The position numbers were made by a program, and so were the translations under genes. Below, piece by piece: positions 35,231 to 46,583 of a stretch of DNA of 64,000 bases; the stretch's first letter is position 1; the number at the start of each line of letters is the position of its first letter. Source of the stretch: Asterias amurensis (lineage: Eukaryota > Echinodermata > Asteroidea > Forcipulatida > Asteriidae); assembly GCF_032118995.1 (NCBI RefSeq), contig NC_092648.1, positions 1,007,001 to 1,071,000 on the forward strand. Direction: 5' to 3'. Below the pieces are notes generated by a model. The model did no database searches and was not told where the DNA came from. It worked only from the letters and a program-made list of their open reading frames with translations.

Positions 35231-36050
35231 TGTATGTATAAAATGCTTGCATTGCGAGCGCTGTGTAGTTCTTGTTTGAATTAAATTAACTAGTATATTG
35301 TTTAACTCTGATGAAGTAAATTGGGGGGGGGGGGGTTAGCTTGATAAGAGAACACAGTTTTTGAACTGTTATTAGGGGAAATTAAATTTTACTTTAAAGT
35401 TATTAAGAAAGACAAGTAACTTATGCAAATTTAAGGATGTATAAAACGCTTGCAGTGCGAGCTCTGTGTAGTTCTTATTATGAATTAAAATAACTAGTAG
35501 ATTTTTTAACTCTGATGGAGTAAATTAAGGGGGGGGGGGTAACTTGATAATAGAACACAGTTTTTGAACTGTTATTAGGGGAAATTAAATTTTACTTTAA
35601 AGTTATTAAGAAAGACAAGTAACTTATGCAAATTTAAGGATGTATAAAACGCTTGCAGTGCGAGCTCTGTGTAGTTCTTATTATGAATTAAAATAACTAG
35701 TAGATTTTTTAACTCTGATGGAGTAAATTAAGGGGGGGGGTAACTTGATAATAGAACACAGTTTTTGAACTGTTATTAGGGGAAATTAAATTTTACTTTA
35801 AAGTTATTAAGAAAGGCAATTAACTTATGCAAATTTAAGGATGTATAAAACGCTTGCAGTGCGAGCTCTGGGTAGTTCTTATTATGAATTAAATTAACTA
35901 GTAGATTTTTTAACTCCGATAGAGTTAATTGAGGGGGGGTGGGGGGGGGGTAACTTGATAAGAGAACACAGTTTTTGAACTGTTATTTGGGGAAATTAAA
36001 TTTTACTTTAAAGTTATTAAGAAAGACAAGTAACTTATGCAAATTGATTA
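35231..36050. repeat. Tandem repeat, ~190-bp unit, four copies, with TATA-like box and poly-G tract
   Basis: Each unit has 'gtataaaacgcttgcagtgc' (or a close variant), an 'aactctgatggagtaaatt' segment, a G-run of 8-13, and 'acagtttttgaactgttatt'. TATA-like sites are near 35237, 35440, 35642 and 35845. G-run length varies between copies, as expected from slippage. Confidence 0.9.
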
Positions 36051-36430
36051 CCGAACTCTGTTAATTATTATATTAGTTATTATATTAATTATTTGTTAGT
36101 TTAAATTGTAAAATTACTTGTTAAGATTTGTAGTCTTTGCGTTTACTTGAGAAACAAATTTGTTGTAATTCTTGTTATTTTGTGATCTTTTTAAATGTTA
36201 AACAACTTGAAATGGTGTATAGTTTTACTCGTTAAATACATCTAATAATATTTGTATTTTTTATTTTTGTTCTGGAAATAAACCTTTATTTTACGTACAC
36301 TAACTGACATGTCTTTATTCTATCTTTCTTCTGGTGATTCTTGCTAAGGTCAAAGGTCATAGGGTTCATCTCAATTTTTTTTTTAGTCTGCCCATCCATT
36401 CTAAGGTTTAAATATTAGTTCCGAGCAAAT
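36051..36430. other. AT-rich flank with an AATAAA signal
   Basis: Contains 'ctggaaataaacctttattt' near 36271, which would serve as a poly(A) signal for a + strand transcript starting in the 190-bp repeats. No ORF. Confidence 0.3.
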
Positions 36431-36437
36431 TTTTTCA

Positions 36438-36525
36438 AGAGCCGCCGTAGCGCAGTGGGCTAGCTCACAGCCCCGGGAATCCTGGAGCTGTGAGCAGGGT
36501 GGGTTCAAATCCCTCCGGGGACCCT
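36438..36525 (+). mobile_element. tRNA-like head of a SINE (+)
   Basis: Reads 'ccgtagcgcagtgggctagc' (A box) and 'gtgggttcaaatccctccgg' (B box), with an extended middle that can pair (cacagcccc...ctggagctgtg). The acceptor-stem ends do not pair as in a true tRNA, so a tRNA-derived SINE head is more likely than a functional tRNA gene. Confidence 0.6.
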
Positions 36526-36567
36526 TTTACCATTAAAAAAAGATTTTTTTTATAATTCTGATAAAAA

Positions 36568-36640
36568 TGTGCAGGGCTTGAACCGGGGACCTTCCGCTCT
36601 GTAAGCACTCTCTCTCACTGCTGTGCTACTGAGCTGTTAT
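36568..36640 (-). mobile_element. tRNA-like head of a second SINE (-)
   Basis: On the minus strand 'agctcagtagcacagcagtg' (A-box region) is followed by 'ccccggttcaagccctgcac' (B box). It lies ~45 bp from the + strand head and converges with it. Confidence 0.5.
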
Positions 36641-36859
36641 AAAAATCTAACGGTTTTTGGAGTGATGAAGTTAAAAATGGCTGACTTAGAAAATATTTCA
36701 GAATTTATTTTCCCTGGCTCAACCCTTGGATTTCTAGCTGATCTGAGAGCTGACCAAGGGCCTACCAAGGGCCTTGGAGCTTGGCTGGAGGAGTAAAATT
36801 TCTAAGTGCTGAGGGGCCAAGGAGGTTGCTCAGTGGGCTAGGGTAAGGGTTGCCTCTGC

Positions 36860-37400
36860 TCTGAGACTCTCGGGCAAGGGGCTGGGAGTTTGCTGGTTAG
36901 CCAGTGGGCTCGGTTGATTGGGATGAGGTCTTGGGTGATGGTAGGAGTGATGATGGGCTCGACTGTTTGGGATGAGGGCTTGGGGTGATGGTAGGAGTGA
37001 TGGGCTTGACTGGGATGAGGTCTTGGGTGATGGTGTAGGGGTAATTGGCTGGACTGTTTGGGATGAGGACTTGGGGTGATGGTAGGAGTGATGGGCTCGA
37101 CTGTTTAGGATGAGGAGTTGGGGTGATGGTGTAAGAGTAATTGGCTGGACTTTGGGATGAGAAGTTGGGGTGATGGGCTTGACTGTTTGGGATGAGGACT
37201 TGGGGTGACGGTAGGAGAGCGGGATGGGCTGGTTTGGATGAGGGCTTGGTTTATGGTGTAGGGGTAATTGACTGGACTGTTTGGGATGAGGAGTTGAGGT
37301 GATGGTGGGAGAGTGGGATGGACTGTTTGGGATGAGGGCTTGGGTGATGGTAGGAGTGTTGGGCTGAGACGGGCATGATAAAGCTTGGGAGGACTAGGGG
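36860..37400. repeat. G-rich minisatellite, 'tttgggatgag(g)acttggggtgatgg' type
   Basis: Irregular repeats of 35-70 bp built from 'actgtttgggatgagg', 'cttggggtgatgg' and 'taggagtgatgggc'. About ten copies. The ORF on the complement (Pro/Ser/Thr-rich) is a by-product. Confidence 0.85.
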
Positions 37401-37419
37401 GCACGTTGGGATGAGATGT

Positions 37420-38050
37420 TTTTTTTTCTATTAACGTGATTATTCTTAGATGTAATTTAACGGTAGGGGTTTTTCGTATTAAAGGTGTGGTATGGTACTT
37501 TTTAGTCAAAGTATTAAATGGGGTGGAACATTTTCTATTAAAGAGGTTATTCTTAGATGTAATTTAACGGTAGGAGTTTTTCGTATTAAAGGTGTGCTGT
37601 AGTACTTTTTATTTAAATTATTTAATGGGGATGGAACTTTTGTTGTTAAAGTGGTTATTCTTAGATGTAATTTAATGGTAGGGGTTTTTCGTATTAAAGG
37701 TGTGGTACCCACTTTTTATTTAAAGTTTTTAATGGGGGTGGAACTTTTGCTATTAAAGTTGTTATTCTTATATGTAATTTAACGGTAGGTTTTTTTGGTA
37801 TTAAAGGTGTGGTATGGTACTTTTTAATCAAAGTATTATATGGGGGTGGAACTTTTTCTATTAAAGAGGTTATTCTTAGATGCAATTTAACAGTAGGGGT
37901 TTTTCGTATTAAAGGTGTGGTATGGTACTTTTAAGTCAAAGTATTTAATGGGATGGAACTTTTTCTATTAAAGTGGTTATTCAACGGTAGGTTTTTTTCG
38001 TATTAAAGGTGTGGTACTTTTTTTCAAAGTATTTATTGGGGTGGAAATGA
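37420..38050. repeat. Tandem repeat, ~109-bp unit, about six copies
   Basis: Units share 'ttattcttagatgtaattta', 'tttttcgtattaaaggtgtg' and 'tatttaatggggtggaac'. Starts fall near 37437, 37549, 37658, 37763 and 37870; the last unit is shortened. Confidence 0.9.
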
Positions 38051-38491
38051 GGAGTATTTGGGCTGTACTGTTGGGATGAGAGCTTGGGGTGATGGTAGGA
38101 GTAATGGGATAGGCAAGTAACATTATGTTTCGGAGGGTTTTCAGTCAATTATAAACAAATCTATATTTATGGTTTACTTATTTGTATTGAAGGTATGACT
38201 CAATGGTTTAGGATAGGGACAGGGTTCTATGCCTTACTTTTAATACTTATAATCCACAACACATTATATATAAAACAATAGCACATTAAAGTAAGGGAAT
38301 GAGAGAGATTTCTTGCTTCATTTATAGAATCATTTTATTTGCCAACTCAAACTTCAAATAATATATTATAATGTAAACAAAGTAGTATTAACATTATCAG
38401 CATAAGACAACAGTTGTAAGCATTATTTGGACACTTCTTGTGAAAGACTAAATGTTGTCATTTGTCAATACATATTTCAAAATTCTACTCT
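38051..38491. other. No gene seen
   Basis: A last piece of the G-rich motif near 38060-38110, then AT-rich sequence without recognisable features. Confidence 0.35.
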
Positions 38492-38683
38492 GGGCCAAAT
38501 TTCATAGAGCTGCTTTTAGCTGAAAATATTGCTTAGCAGTTTTCTGCTGAGCAGAAATGAGCAGGATACCATACCAGTCACAAATTGTTCACATAGCATA
38601 GTAGTTAGGCTGGTAACCATATTTTGATAAGCACAATTGTGTTGTGCTTAGCTAATTTTTGTGCTTTTAGCAGCTCTATGAAA
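38492..38683. mobile_element. MITE of the GGGCCCAATTTCATAG family, diverged
   Basis: Left end gggccaaatttcatagagct, right end 'agcagctctatgaaag', with a 'gcttagcagttttctgct' interior. Confidence 0.7.
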
Positions 38684-38902
38684 GCTCTTACGAGGAGTGT
38701 TTTCTTGCACATCTTGAAACCTATCTGCATTTATCAAGAAAATACCAAAACACTTATCGACTCAGAGATTAGGGGTTTTTTCAGCCAGTCACAACTAAAA
38801 AAAACTTGTGAAGGACATTGTTTTTTAAATATCTAGCTTTTCATTAATATAAAACAATAATTTGCTTTAAAGATCTTTGTCCACTATGCATATAATTACT
38901 CT

Positions 38903-39094
38903 TAAAGGCACTGTACACCTTGCGTAATATTTGAGTGAGATATTACCTCTTTCTCAAAAACTATGTTACTTCAGAGAGAGAGCCATTTGATTTCTCAAAA
39001 TGTTGTATCAACAGCTCTCCCATGCTCGTTACCAAGTAAGTTTTTATGCTAACAATTATGCTGAGTAATTACCATAGATTTCCAGTGTCTTCAA
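38903..39094. mobile_element. MITE of the 'taaaggcactggacac' family, internally deleted
   Basis: Left end taaaggcactgtacacc, right end 'tttccagtgtcttcaa'. It keeps 'gctcgttaccaagtaagttt' from the right half of the element. Confidence 0.7.
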
Positions 39095-40540
39095 GTCAGC
39101 AACATTAAATGCAAAGAATATGGCTACTTATAATTATTGAGATAATATTTTTACTTTAAAATTTTATGAAGGTTTAAGTTTGTGGAGTAAAATAAGTGTA
39201 CCTTGCAAGAATCTGATTTTAAGATAAGGTTTTTCCTCCTAAAAACAAAAGACCAAAGTACTATAGCTTTCTGAAAATCTTAAAGCCTCTCTTTCGAGAA
39301 GTATGCCACCCAAGAAACAGTATTCTTGTATCCACTTTCGTGAGTTCAAAATAAACACATTGTGTGGTTGCTTGCAAATGGTGCACTTACTTTTTACAAG
39401 AACATTTACTTGAATGTTAGATTACATCTGCTTCCGACATTAATAATTAACATGTCTACAATTTTACAAATGAAATCAACAAGCTTATTTCTAATTTATG
39501 ATTCCTTCATTTCAAAGAAAGCCTTGAAGACCTAAATGTTTCAACAGTATTTTTTTTTTTCCTTGCAAACTCTGGGGCTTTCATGATTGTAATGAAAGAT
39601 ATTGGCTACACGTAGGATATCAGCTTTTTCACGCTGTTAAATGGAAACCTATTTTTGTGCTTAACTATGTAACTCATTGCAATCTTGCTTCTGCATCTCT
39701 TCTGCGCCAGGAGCGTCTTTAAGACAGACATGGCGCATTATAAATTGCCACTATTATTATTAAATGAACTAGCCCTAACTAGGGGCGTTTATTTGCCCCT
39801 GTTATCAAAATATGGTGATCCATTAATGATGACTACACTTATACAACATTTAAATCTTCAAATCAATTTTGCCAATGTGTACCTTAAACAAATTGGATCT
39901 GATTTGCCTGAACTAAATTTGTGCAAATTTGTTTTAGGTCAGGCATGGTGTTCAGCACATTCCAGATCTTTTACTTATCATCATACGATGCGAAATAATT
40001 TCATTCTTAGTTTATGATTTAACTTTAAGAAAGAATATTAATGGTTCATATTTAAAAGGTTTTTAATGATTTAAAATTGTATTTCTGTACAGTTAAAGGG
40101 GTTTTGTTAATTTAAAACATGTTTCCTATCTTTTAAATCTGTAATCAATCTGGAGGGACAGACCTCTCATTTCGGGTTAGGCTGATGCCTGCATTCATCC
40201 CCAAAAATGTTGTGGCATGTGATGAGATATTCTGTTGGTATGAGTGCTGCAAAAACAGACCACCCTTTGATGTTAGTGTAAAACAACCACAGGTATTTTA
40301 CCTTCCTCTTGCGTAACCCTCACACATCTTAGCTGGTGATGTGTAGACAGTGGGCTGACTATACGCAGTTGCAGGTCTAGGAAATCATCTACAGATAGAT
40401 TAACACAAACAAATGCTATGTTAAGGTACAGTTAAATTGTGACATTCAAAAATGTAAGCTTAGTTTTTTCAAGTATTCACAGAAAAGTTTAAAGATGTTC
40501 GAGGTCAAACAACGGGATGTAAATGTTTGAGACAAGGTAA
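39095..40540. other. No gene supported
   Basis: Holds a 110-codon open stretch at 39685-40017 with no recognisable domain or splice context. On the minus strand 40303-40379 looks like a small exon (acceptor before 'acctgcaactgcg', donor after 'caagaggaag'), encoding ...LQLRIVSPLSTHHQLRCVRV. I cannot place it in a family; it could belong to the TSP1-bearing locus further right. Confidence 0.3.
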
Positions 40541-40699
40541 TTCTTTATGTTGAGGTCAGTGTACATTTGTAGGAATTCCTCCAAATGAAAAATAAATAAA
40601 ACAATTCCCTGAATCCCCCCCCCCCCCAAAAAAAAGAAGAGAACAAAACAAGACTAGAATGGTGTTTTGATAAGTGCAAATACCATGCATAAGTGCACC

Positions 40700-41150
40700 A
40701 AGTGCAAATACCAGTAACTTTCTTAGGGATCCCAAGACCAATTCTACAGATCAAGTTTGGAGATGACAAGTTCTTCTAGAGTTATTGCTTGGGCAACATT
40801 TATGTTGATTAAGCCATAATGACTTTGCCATTTGACCTAGGGGATCCAAAAACAATAGGTTTCCGGGGATCCTAAAAAAAAAACCAAGCTACAAAATTTG
40901 GAGTTGATATGCCAAGTCCTTCTTTGCTCAGACAACATTTCTTTTGACTTAGGGGGACCAAAAACAATAGGCTTCTGGGGGATCCCAAGACCAATCAAAA
41001 TATCAAATTTGGAGCTGATAATCACTCAGACAACATTTAATTTGTTTTAGCCACAATGATCATGACATTTTATCTATGGGTTCCAAAAACAATAGGCTTC
41101 TTGGGATCCCAAGACCAATTCACAGATCAATATAGGAGACAGTATGCCAT
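40700..41150. repeat. Degenerate tandem repeat, ~110-145-bp unit, about four copies
   Basis: Recurring blocks 'ggggatcc(a/c)aa(a/g)aaca', 'ggatcccaagaccaatt' and 'gacaacatttat(g/t)ttg' at about 40728, 40869, 40980 and 41105. Copies are diverged. Confidence 0.75.
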
Positions 41151-42045
41151 GTCTTGTTTTTGTTTTAGCCACAATGACCATGACATTTCCCCACAAACCA
41201 TTTTCTTCACATCTTTTACTTATTAGAGTCTTGGGACTCCACTGCCAATAGGTTAAACTACCAAAGGGTTTGATGATATATTGCAATGATAGATTCATAA
41301 ATTAACAGCTGTTTTCATGTTCAGGAGTTTCCCATACCTTTTATAAAGGAGAGAGCAGTTCCTGGTCCAGGATCATTGTACGCTGTTAGGAAGCTCATCA
41401 ACTTCAGATCTCAGACATCTTTATGGTTGATGAGTAAATTTTGGGGGAGATGACAACCCTTTCTGTATCATGCAAACAAAGAACACAATGTTTGAGATAG
41501 CTTTACAACAATTAAGGAGTGATGGAACACATGTGGTTATTCTTTAGTGTAAAACAAAGTTTTGTAATAATCAATCAAGATAAAATCAACTAATATATAA
41601 ACTTTTCTTTACCAGTTATCGTGGGATAACATTTTAACAGGGCAAATATTTTGTACTTGAAATCCTGCTCTAAGCCTCCCCCTTACTAGAGACTCTTGTG
41701 CAATCCCCACTTCTAGACCTCTGAGTGACAGATGGGGGTTATGGGAGCTTTATAGGCTGCTATCAATGTTTTCTTGGTATTTGGCTAAGGAGATAAGGTT
41801 AAAGGCTTAGATCTGGCAAATTCACAGATCACAAATACAATATTTCCTCAAAAGAAAAAAGAAATTCCAGTTCATTTTGCAAGAGAGTTTGTCCTCCTTT
41901 AGGTCAAAATTAAGAAGAAAAAGAAAAACAGAGCATAAATAATAAATAAATAGTTTCACAAATTAATCCTGCAGGTGCGCACAGGAATATTTAAGAGTTC
42001 CCAGCAATAAGTGAATAACTCTGCAATAAATCAAAATAAATTTAC
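41151..42045. other. Mostly unique sequence
   Basis: Near 41330-41425 the minus strand has an exon-like block (donor 'ataaaag|gtatgg') that recalls TSP1 spacing (AGATGTCTGAGATCTGAAG) but contains a stop. Otherwise nothing is supportable. Confidence 0.3.
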
Positions 42046-42153
42046 CTCTGGTTGGAGAAAACATCATTGAATTCTGAGCTGGGCTGCATTCCAATCTTGC
42101 ATCTACTTCTGGAGAGGTAGACTTCATCTGAAAATGGTGTGTCTGCAGCTAGG
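42046..42153 (-). CDS. Module exon copy a (fully open, 36 codons)
   Basis: Minus strand: acceptor 'gttcccgtttag', donor 'aaccagag|gtaaa'. Length 108 nt, starting after one base and ending with two bases of a codon (symmetric phase). It reads LAADTPF, SDEVYLSRSRCKIGM, then QPSSEFNDVFSNQ. Best preserved of nine related exon-like units. The function and family are unknown to me; it has one conserved Cys and no hydrophobic segment. Confidence 0.45.
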
Positions 42154-42155
42154 CT

Positions 42156-45070
42156 AAACGGGAACAAAATAAAAGGGACATCTATTGATTAGGTCTATAA
42201 GAGACTATTTATGTGAGGTATCAAAGCACTCGCTAGTCAAGCACAGCATGGTGGCACAACTTGCTGCCAAACCATACCAGCTAGGCTAAAAGGGAACAAA
42301 ATAAAAGGGACACCTATCGATTAGGTCTATAAGAGACTATTTATGTGAGGTATCAAAGCACTCGCTAGTCAAGCACAGCATGGTGGCACAACTTGCTGCC
42401 AAACCATACCAGCTAGGCTAAATGGGAACAAAATAAAAGGGACATCTATCGATTAGGTCAATAAGAGACTATTTATTTGAGAGACCAAAGCACTCGCTAG
42501 TGAAACAAAATAAAAGGGACACCTATCGATTAGGTCTATAAGAGACTATTTATGTGAGGTATCAAAGCACTCGCTAGTCAGGCACAGCATGGTGGCACAA
42601 CTTGCTGCCAAACCATACCAGCTAGGCTAAATGGGAATAAAATAAAAGGGACCCCTAGCGATTAGGTCTATAAGAGACTATTTATGTGAGGTATCAAAGC
42701 ACTCGCTAGTGAAACACAGCATGGTGGCACAACTTGCTGCCAAACCATACCAGCTAGGCTAAATGGGAATTAAATAAAAGGGACCCCTAGCGATTAGGTC
42801 TATAAGAGACTATTTATGTGAGGTATCAAAGCACTCGCTAGTGAAACACAGCATGGTGGCACAACTTGCTGCCAAACAATACCAGCTAGACTAAATGGGA
42901 ACAAAATAAAAAGAACACCTATCGATTAGGTCTATAAGAGACTATTTATGTGAGGTATCAAAGCACTCGCTAGTCAAGCACAGCATAGTGGCACAACTTG
43001 CTGCCAAACCATACCAGCTAGGCTAAATGGGAACAAAATAAAAGGGACACCTATCAATTAGGTCTATAAGAGACTATTTATGTGAGGTATCAAAGCACTC
43101 GCTAGTTAAGCACAGCATGGTGGCACAACTTGCTGCCAAACCATACCAGCTAGGCTAAATGGGAACAAAATAAAAGGGACACCTATCGATTAGGTCTATA
43201 AGAGACTATTTATGTGAGGTATCAAAGCACTCGCTAGTCAGGCACAGCATGGTGGCACAACTTGCTGCCAAACCATACCAGCTAGGCTAAATGGGAACAA
43301 AATAAAAGGGACACCTATCAATTAGGTCTATAAGAGACTATTTATGTGAGGTATCAAAGCACTCGCTAGTTAAGCACAGCATGGTGGCACAACTTGCTGC
43401 CAAACCATACCAGCTAGGCTAAATGGGAACAAAATAAAAGGGACACCTATCAATTAGGTCTATAAGAGACTATTTATGTGAGGTATCAAAGCACTCGCTA
43501 GTTAAGCACAGCATGGTGGCACAACTTGCTGCCAAAACATACCAGCTAGGCTAAATGGGAACAAAATAAAAGGGACACCTATCGATTAGGTCTATAAGAG
43601 ACTATTTATGTGAGGTATCAAAGCACTCGCTAGTCAGGCACAGCATGGTGGCACAACTTGCTGCCAAACCATACCAGCTAGGCTAAATGGGAACAAAATA
43701 AAAGGGACACCTATCAATTAGGTCTATAAGAGACTATTTATGTGAGGTATCAAAGCACTCGCTAGTTAAGCACAGCATGGTGGCACAACTTGCTGCCAAA
43801 CCATACCAGCTAGGCTAAATGGGAACAAAATAAAGGGACACCTATCGATTAGGTCTATAAGAGACTATTTATGTGAGGTATCAAAGCACTCGCTAGTCAA
43901 GCACAGCATAGTGGCACAACTTGCTACCAAACCATACCAGCTAAGCTAAATGGGAACAAAATACAAAGGGACACCTATCGATTAGGTCTATAAGAGACTA
44001 TTTATGTGAGGTATCAAAGCACTCGCTAGTTAAGCACAGCATAGTGGCACAACTTGCTGCCAAACCATACCAGCTAAGCTAAATGGGAACAAAATAAAAG
44101 GGGCACCAATCGATTAGGTCTATATAAGACTATTTATTTGAGAGACCAAAGCACTCGCTAGTGAAACAAAATAAAAGGGACCCCTAGCGATTAGGTCTAT
44201 AAGAGACTATTTATGTGAGGTATCAAAGCACTCGCTAGTGAAACACAGCATGGTGACACAACTTGCTGTTAAACCATACCAGCTAGGCTAAATGGGAATT
44301 AAATAAAAGGGACACCTATCGTTTAGGTCTATAAGAGACAATTTATGTGAGGTATCAAAGCACTCACTTCTCAAGCACAGCATGGTGGCACAACTTGCTG
44401 CCAAACCATACCAGCTAGGCTAAATGGGAATTAAATAAAAGGGACCCCTAGCGATTAGGTCTATAAGAGACTATTTATGTGAGGTATCAAAGCACTCGCT
44501 AGTGAAACACAGCATGGTGGCACAACTTGCTGCCAAACAATACCAGCTAGACTAAATGGGAACAAAATAAAAAGAACACCTATCGATTAGGTCTATAAGA
44601 GACTATTTATGTGAGGTATCAAAGCACTCGCTAGTGAAACACAGCATGGTGGCACAACTTGCTACCAAACCATACCAGCTAGGCTAAATGGGAACAAAAT
44701 AAAAGGGACACCTATCGATTAGGTCTATAAGAGACTATTTATGTGAGGTATCAAAGCACTCGCTAGTCAAGCACAGCATGGTGGCACAACTTGCTGCCAA
44801 ACCATACCAGCTAGGCTGAATGGGAACAAAATAAAAGGGACACCTATCGATTAGGTCTATAAGAGACTATTTATGTGAGGTATCAAAGCACTCGCTAGTC
44901 AAGCACAGCATGGTGGCACAACTTGCTGCCAAACCATACCAGCTAGGCTAAATGGGAACAAAATAAAACAGACACCTATCGATTAGGTCTATAAGAGACT
45001 ATTTATGTGAGGTATCAAAGCACTCGCTAGTCAAGCACAGCATAGTGGCAACACTTGCTGCCGAATCATA
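42156..45070. repeat. Tandem array of ~23 copies of a 132-bp unit carrying a 3' splice-site copy
   Basis: Unit: 'gctaggctaaatgggaacaa', 'aataaaagggacacctatcg', 'ttaggtctataagagacta', 'tttatgtgaggtatcaaagc', 'actcgctagtcaagcacagc', 'atggtggcacaacttgctgc'. Period 132 bp in the regular part (for example ggtctataag at 43061, 43193, 43325, 43457). Two units are shortened to ~85 bp, near 42450 and 44110. On the minus strand every full unit contains 'ttgttcccatttagcctagc', the acceptor region of the module exon at 42153. The array sits in the intron directly upstream of that exon. Confidence 0.95.
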
Positions 45071-45353
45071 CCAGAAACACAGGAACAAGCCCCTCACTTT
45101 CACTGAGAGTGTTCTGGGTTCTTTAATATAATTACAAACAAACAAGACCTACAGCTGTATGCACCTTCCAGAGGATGAAGCAAAAGTGCCTTGCTCATCA
45201 AAAGGAAATGCCACAATCAGGATTCGAACCCAAAGGCAGGTGGTTGAAAATAAAAATACCTAAGTGTTTCCATATTTTTCTCAAAGCCTATTATTATCAA
45301 ACTATCAAAAATCTCTTGATGTATTTCCAATTGATGCCCTTTCATAAATTTAC

Positions 45354-45462
45354 CTGTTGATGGAGAAGACGTCGTTGATTCTTAAAGCTGGGCTATATTC
45401 CCATCACACATCTACTTCTGGAGTGGTAGACTTCATCTGACAATGGTGTGTCTACAGCTAGC
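45354..45462 (-). pseudogene. Module exon copy b, interrupted
   Basis: Splice borders kept ('cccttatag|gctagctg', 'catcaacag|gtaaa'). The frame starts LAVDTPLSDEVYHSRSRC, then meets a stop (GI*), and the length of 109 nt shifts the end by one base. If spliced in, it would truncate a protein. Confidence 0.5.
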
Positions 45463-45695
45463 CTATAAGGGAATAAAATAAAAACAGTTTATAGTAATTT
45501 CGTGTTTTTTAAAACATGGGATATGGATTTTCATGGTGGTGTTGTCATGCCCATTGGGTCACCCCCAAGTGACCCACTCCACAAGCAGGGCACTGAGGGC
45601 TGACCCGAGCTATTTGAACCTACCAGGGCAGACCGGGGTCGACACAGGGAAGCTAAGTGAACGCAATCATTATTTATTTATTTGAGTGTACCTAC

Positions 45696-45848
45696 CTGTA
45701 CATGGATTTGTTGGCAGAACTCTGTATGTGATGGTTGACTTGATTGAGGACACAGTCTAAACTCCACCAATGGTGAGCTGCCATCAGGTTGATGTCTCAG
45801 ACATGTAATGGTTCGGACTTTGATGCCAACACCACAAGTTACTGAACA
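45696..45848 (-). CDS. Thrombospondin type 1 repeat exon (51 codons)
   Basis: Minus strand: acceptor 'gtttggttccag', donor 'gtacag|gtaggt', length 153 nt, phase 0 on both sides. It reads CSVTCGVGIKVRTITCLRHQ, then PDGSSPLVEFRLCPQSSQPS and HTEFCQQIHVQ. The pattern CS.TCG.G...R...C ... C ... C is the core of a TSP1 domain as in ADAMTS and related extracellular matrix proteins; the Trp-containing start would be in the preceding exon. Likely part of a secreted matrix or adhesion protein. It lies between module copies b and c but in a different phase, so it cannot splice directly to them in frame. Whether it belongs to the same gene is open. Confidence 0.75.
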
Positions 45849-45854
45849 CTGGAA

Positions 45855-46470
45855 CCAAACAAGATGAGAAAATCACGTCAAGTTATGAAGTTGATTTATA
45901 ATTTAATAATGCATCAGTAGAGCCCACTGCATCATTTTAAAACATAAAATCACAACCGAACAATTTGCACAAATTTTATAAAAATGCTGAACTAACCCCT
46001 AAGGATTTTTTGTAAGTTTCAATATTTCCTTAATAAAGCTTAGATCTAGGTTCAAATTGCATAATAAGGCATCAGTAGAGCCTACTGCATCATTTGAGAG
46101 CATTAAATAAAAACTCAAATTTCGGCAAAAATCTGAAAATGCATGGACTTACCCCTTGATGTTTTTCAATTTTGGGTTTTTTTTCAACTTTAAATGTTTC
46201 ACGTAAAAAAATCTTTACCTGGGTTCAAGTTGCATAAGTTTGGGTTCTTGTTCATGTTTACAAACAAACAAGACCTACAGCTGTATGAAACTTCCAGAGG
46301 ATGAAGCAAAAGTGCCTTGCTCATCAAAAGGAAAAGTCACAACCAGGATTTGAAGCCAGTGGGAAGTGGTTAAAATAACATTACGTATATGTTTCCATAT
46401 TTTTATCAAAACCTAGTTTATTAAGCTGTCTTAAACCTCTTTACGCATCTCAAATTAAAGGTTTATAAAT
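45855..46470. other. Spacer within the - strand array
   Basis: Contains two copies of 'gcatcagtagagcc(c/t)actgcatcatttta/gaga' at about 45910 and 46068 (a ~158-bp direct repeat). These are followed by the recurring spacer block 'aacaaacaagacctacagct'. Confidence 0.5.
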
Positions 46471-46474
46471 TCAC

Positions 46475-46583
46475 CTGTTGATGGAGAAGACATCATTGAA
46501 TCTTAAAGCTGAGCTGAATTCCCATCATGCATAAGATTTCTTGAGAGGTAGACATCATCTGACCATTGGCTTCTATAGCTAGC
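46475..46583 (-). pseudogene. Module exon copy c, out of phase
   Basis: Acceptor 'gcatttag|gctagc' and donor 'catcaacag|gtgaat' present. 109 nt with a frame change near the start and a stop; the SDDVYLSRNLMHDG segment is recognisable in another frame. Confidence 0.5.

Noticed and set aside
31579-36290. A solo LTR or LTR-type element (TATA-like boxes, then AATAAA)
   Set aside because: No defined terminal repeats, primer-binding site or coding remnant could be seen; the simple reading is two tandem arrays side by side.
37105-37509. Pro/Ser/Thr-rich minus-strand ORF resembling a mucin-like stalk
   Set aside because: It is the complement of a G-rich minisatellite, without signal peptide or flanking domains.
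39685-40017. 110-codon ORF as a small gene
   Set aside because: No domain, no splice or promoter context, and base composition like its surroundings.
42156-45070. CRISPR-like array
   Set aside because: The units are contiguous 132-bp repeats with no unique spacers, in an intron-rich eukaryotic context.
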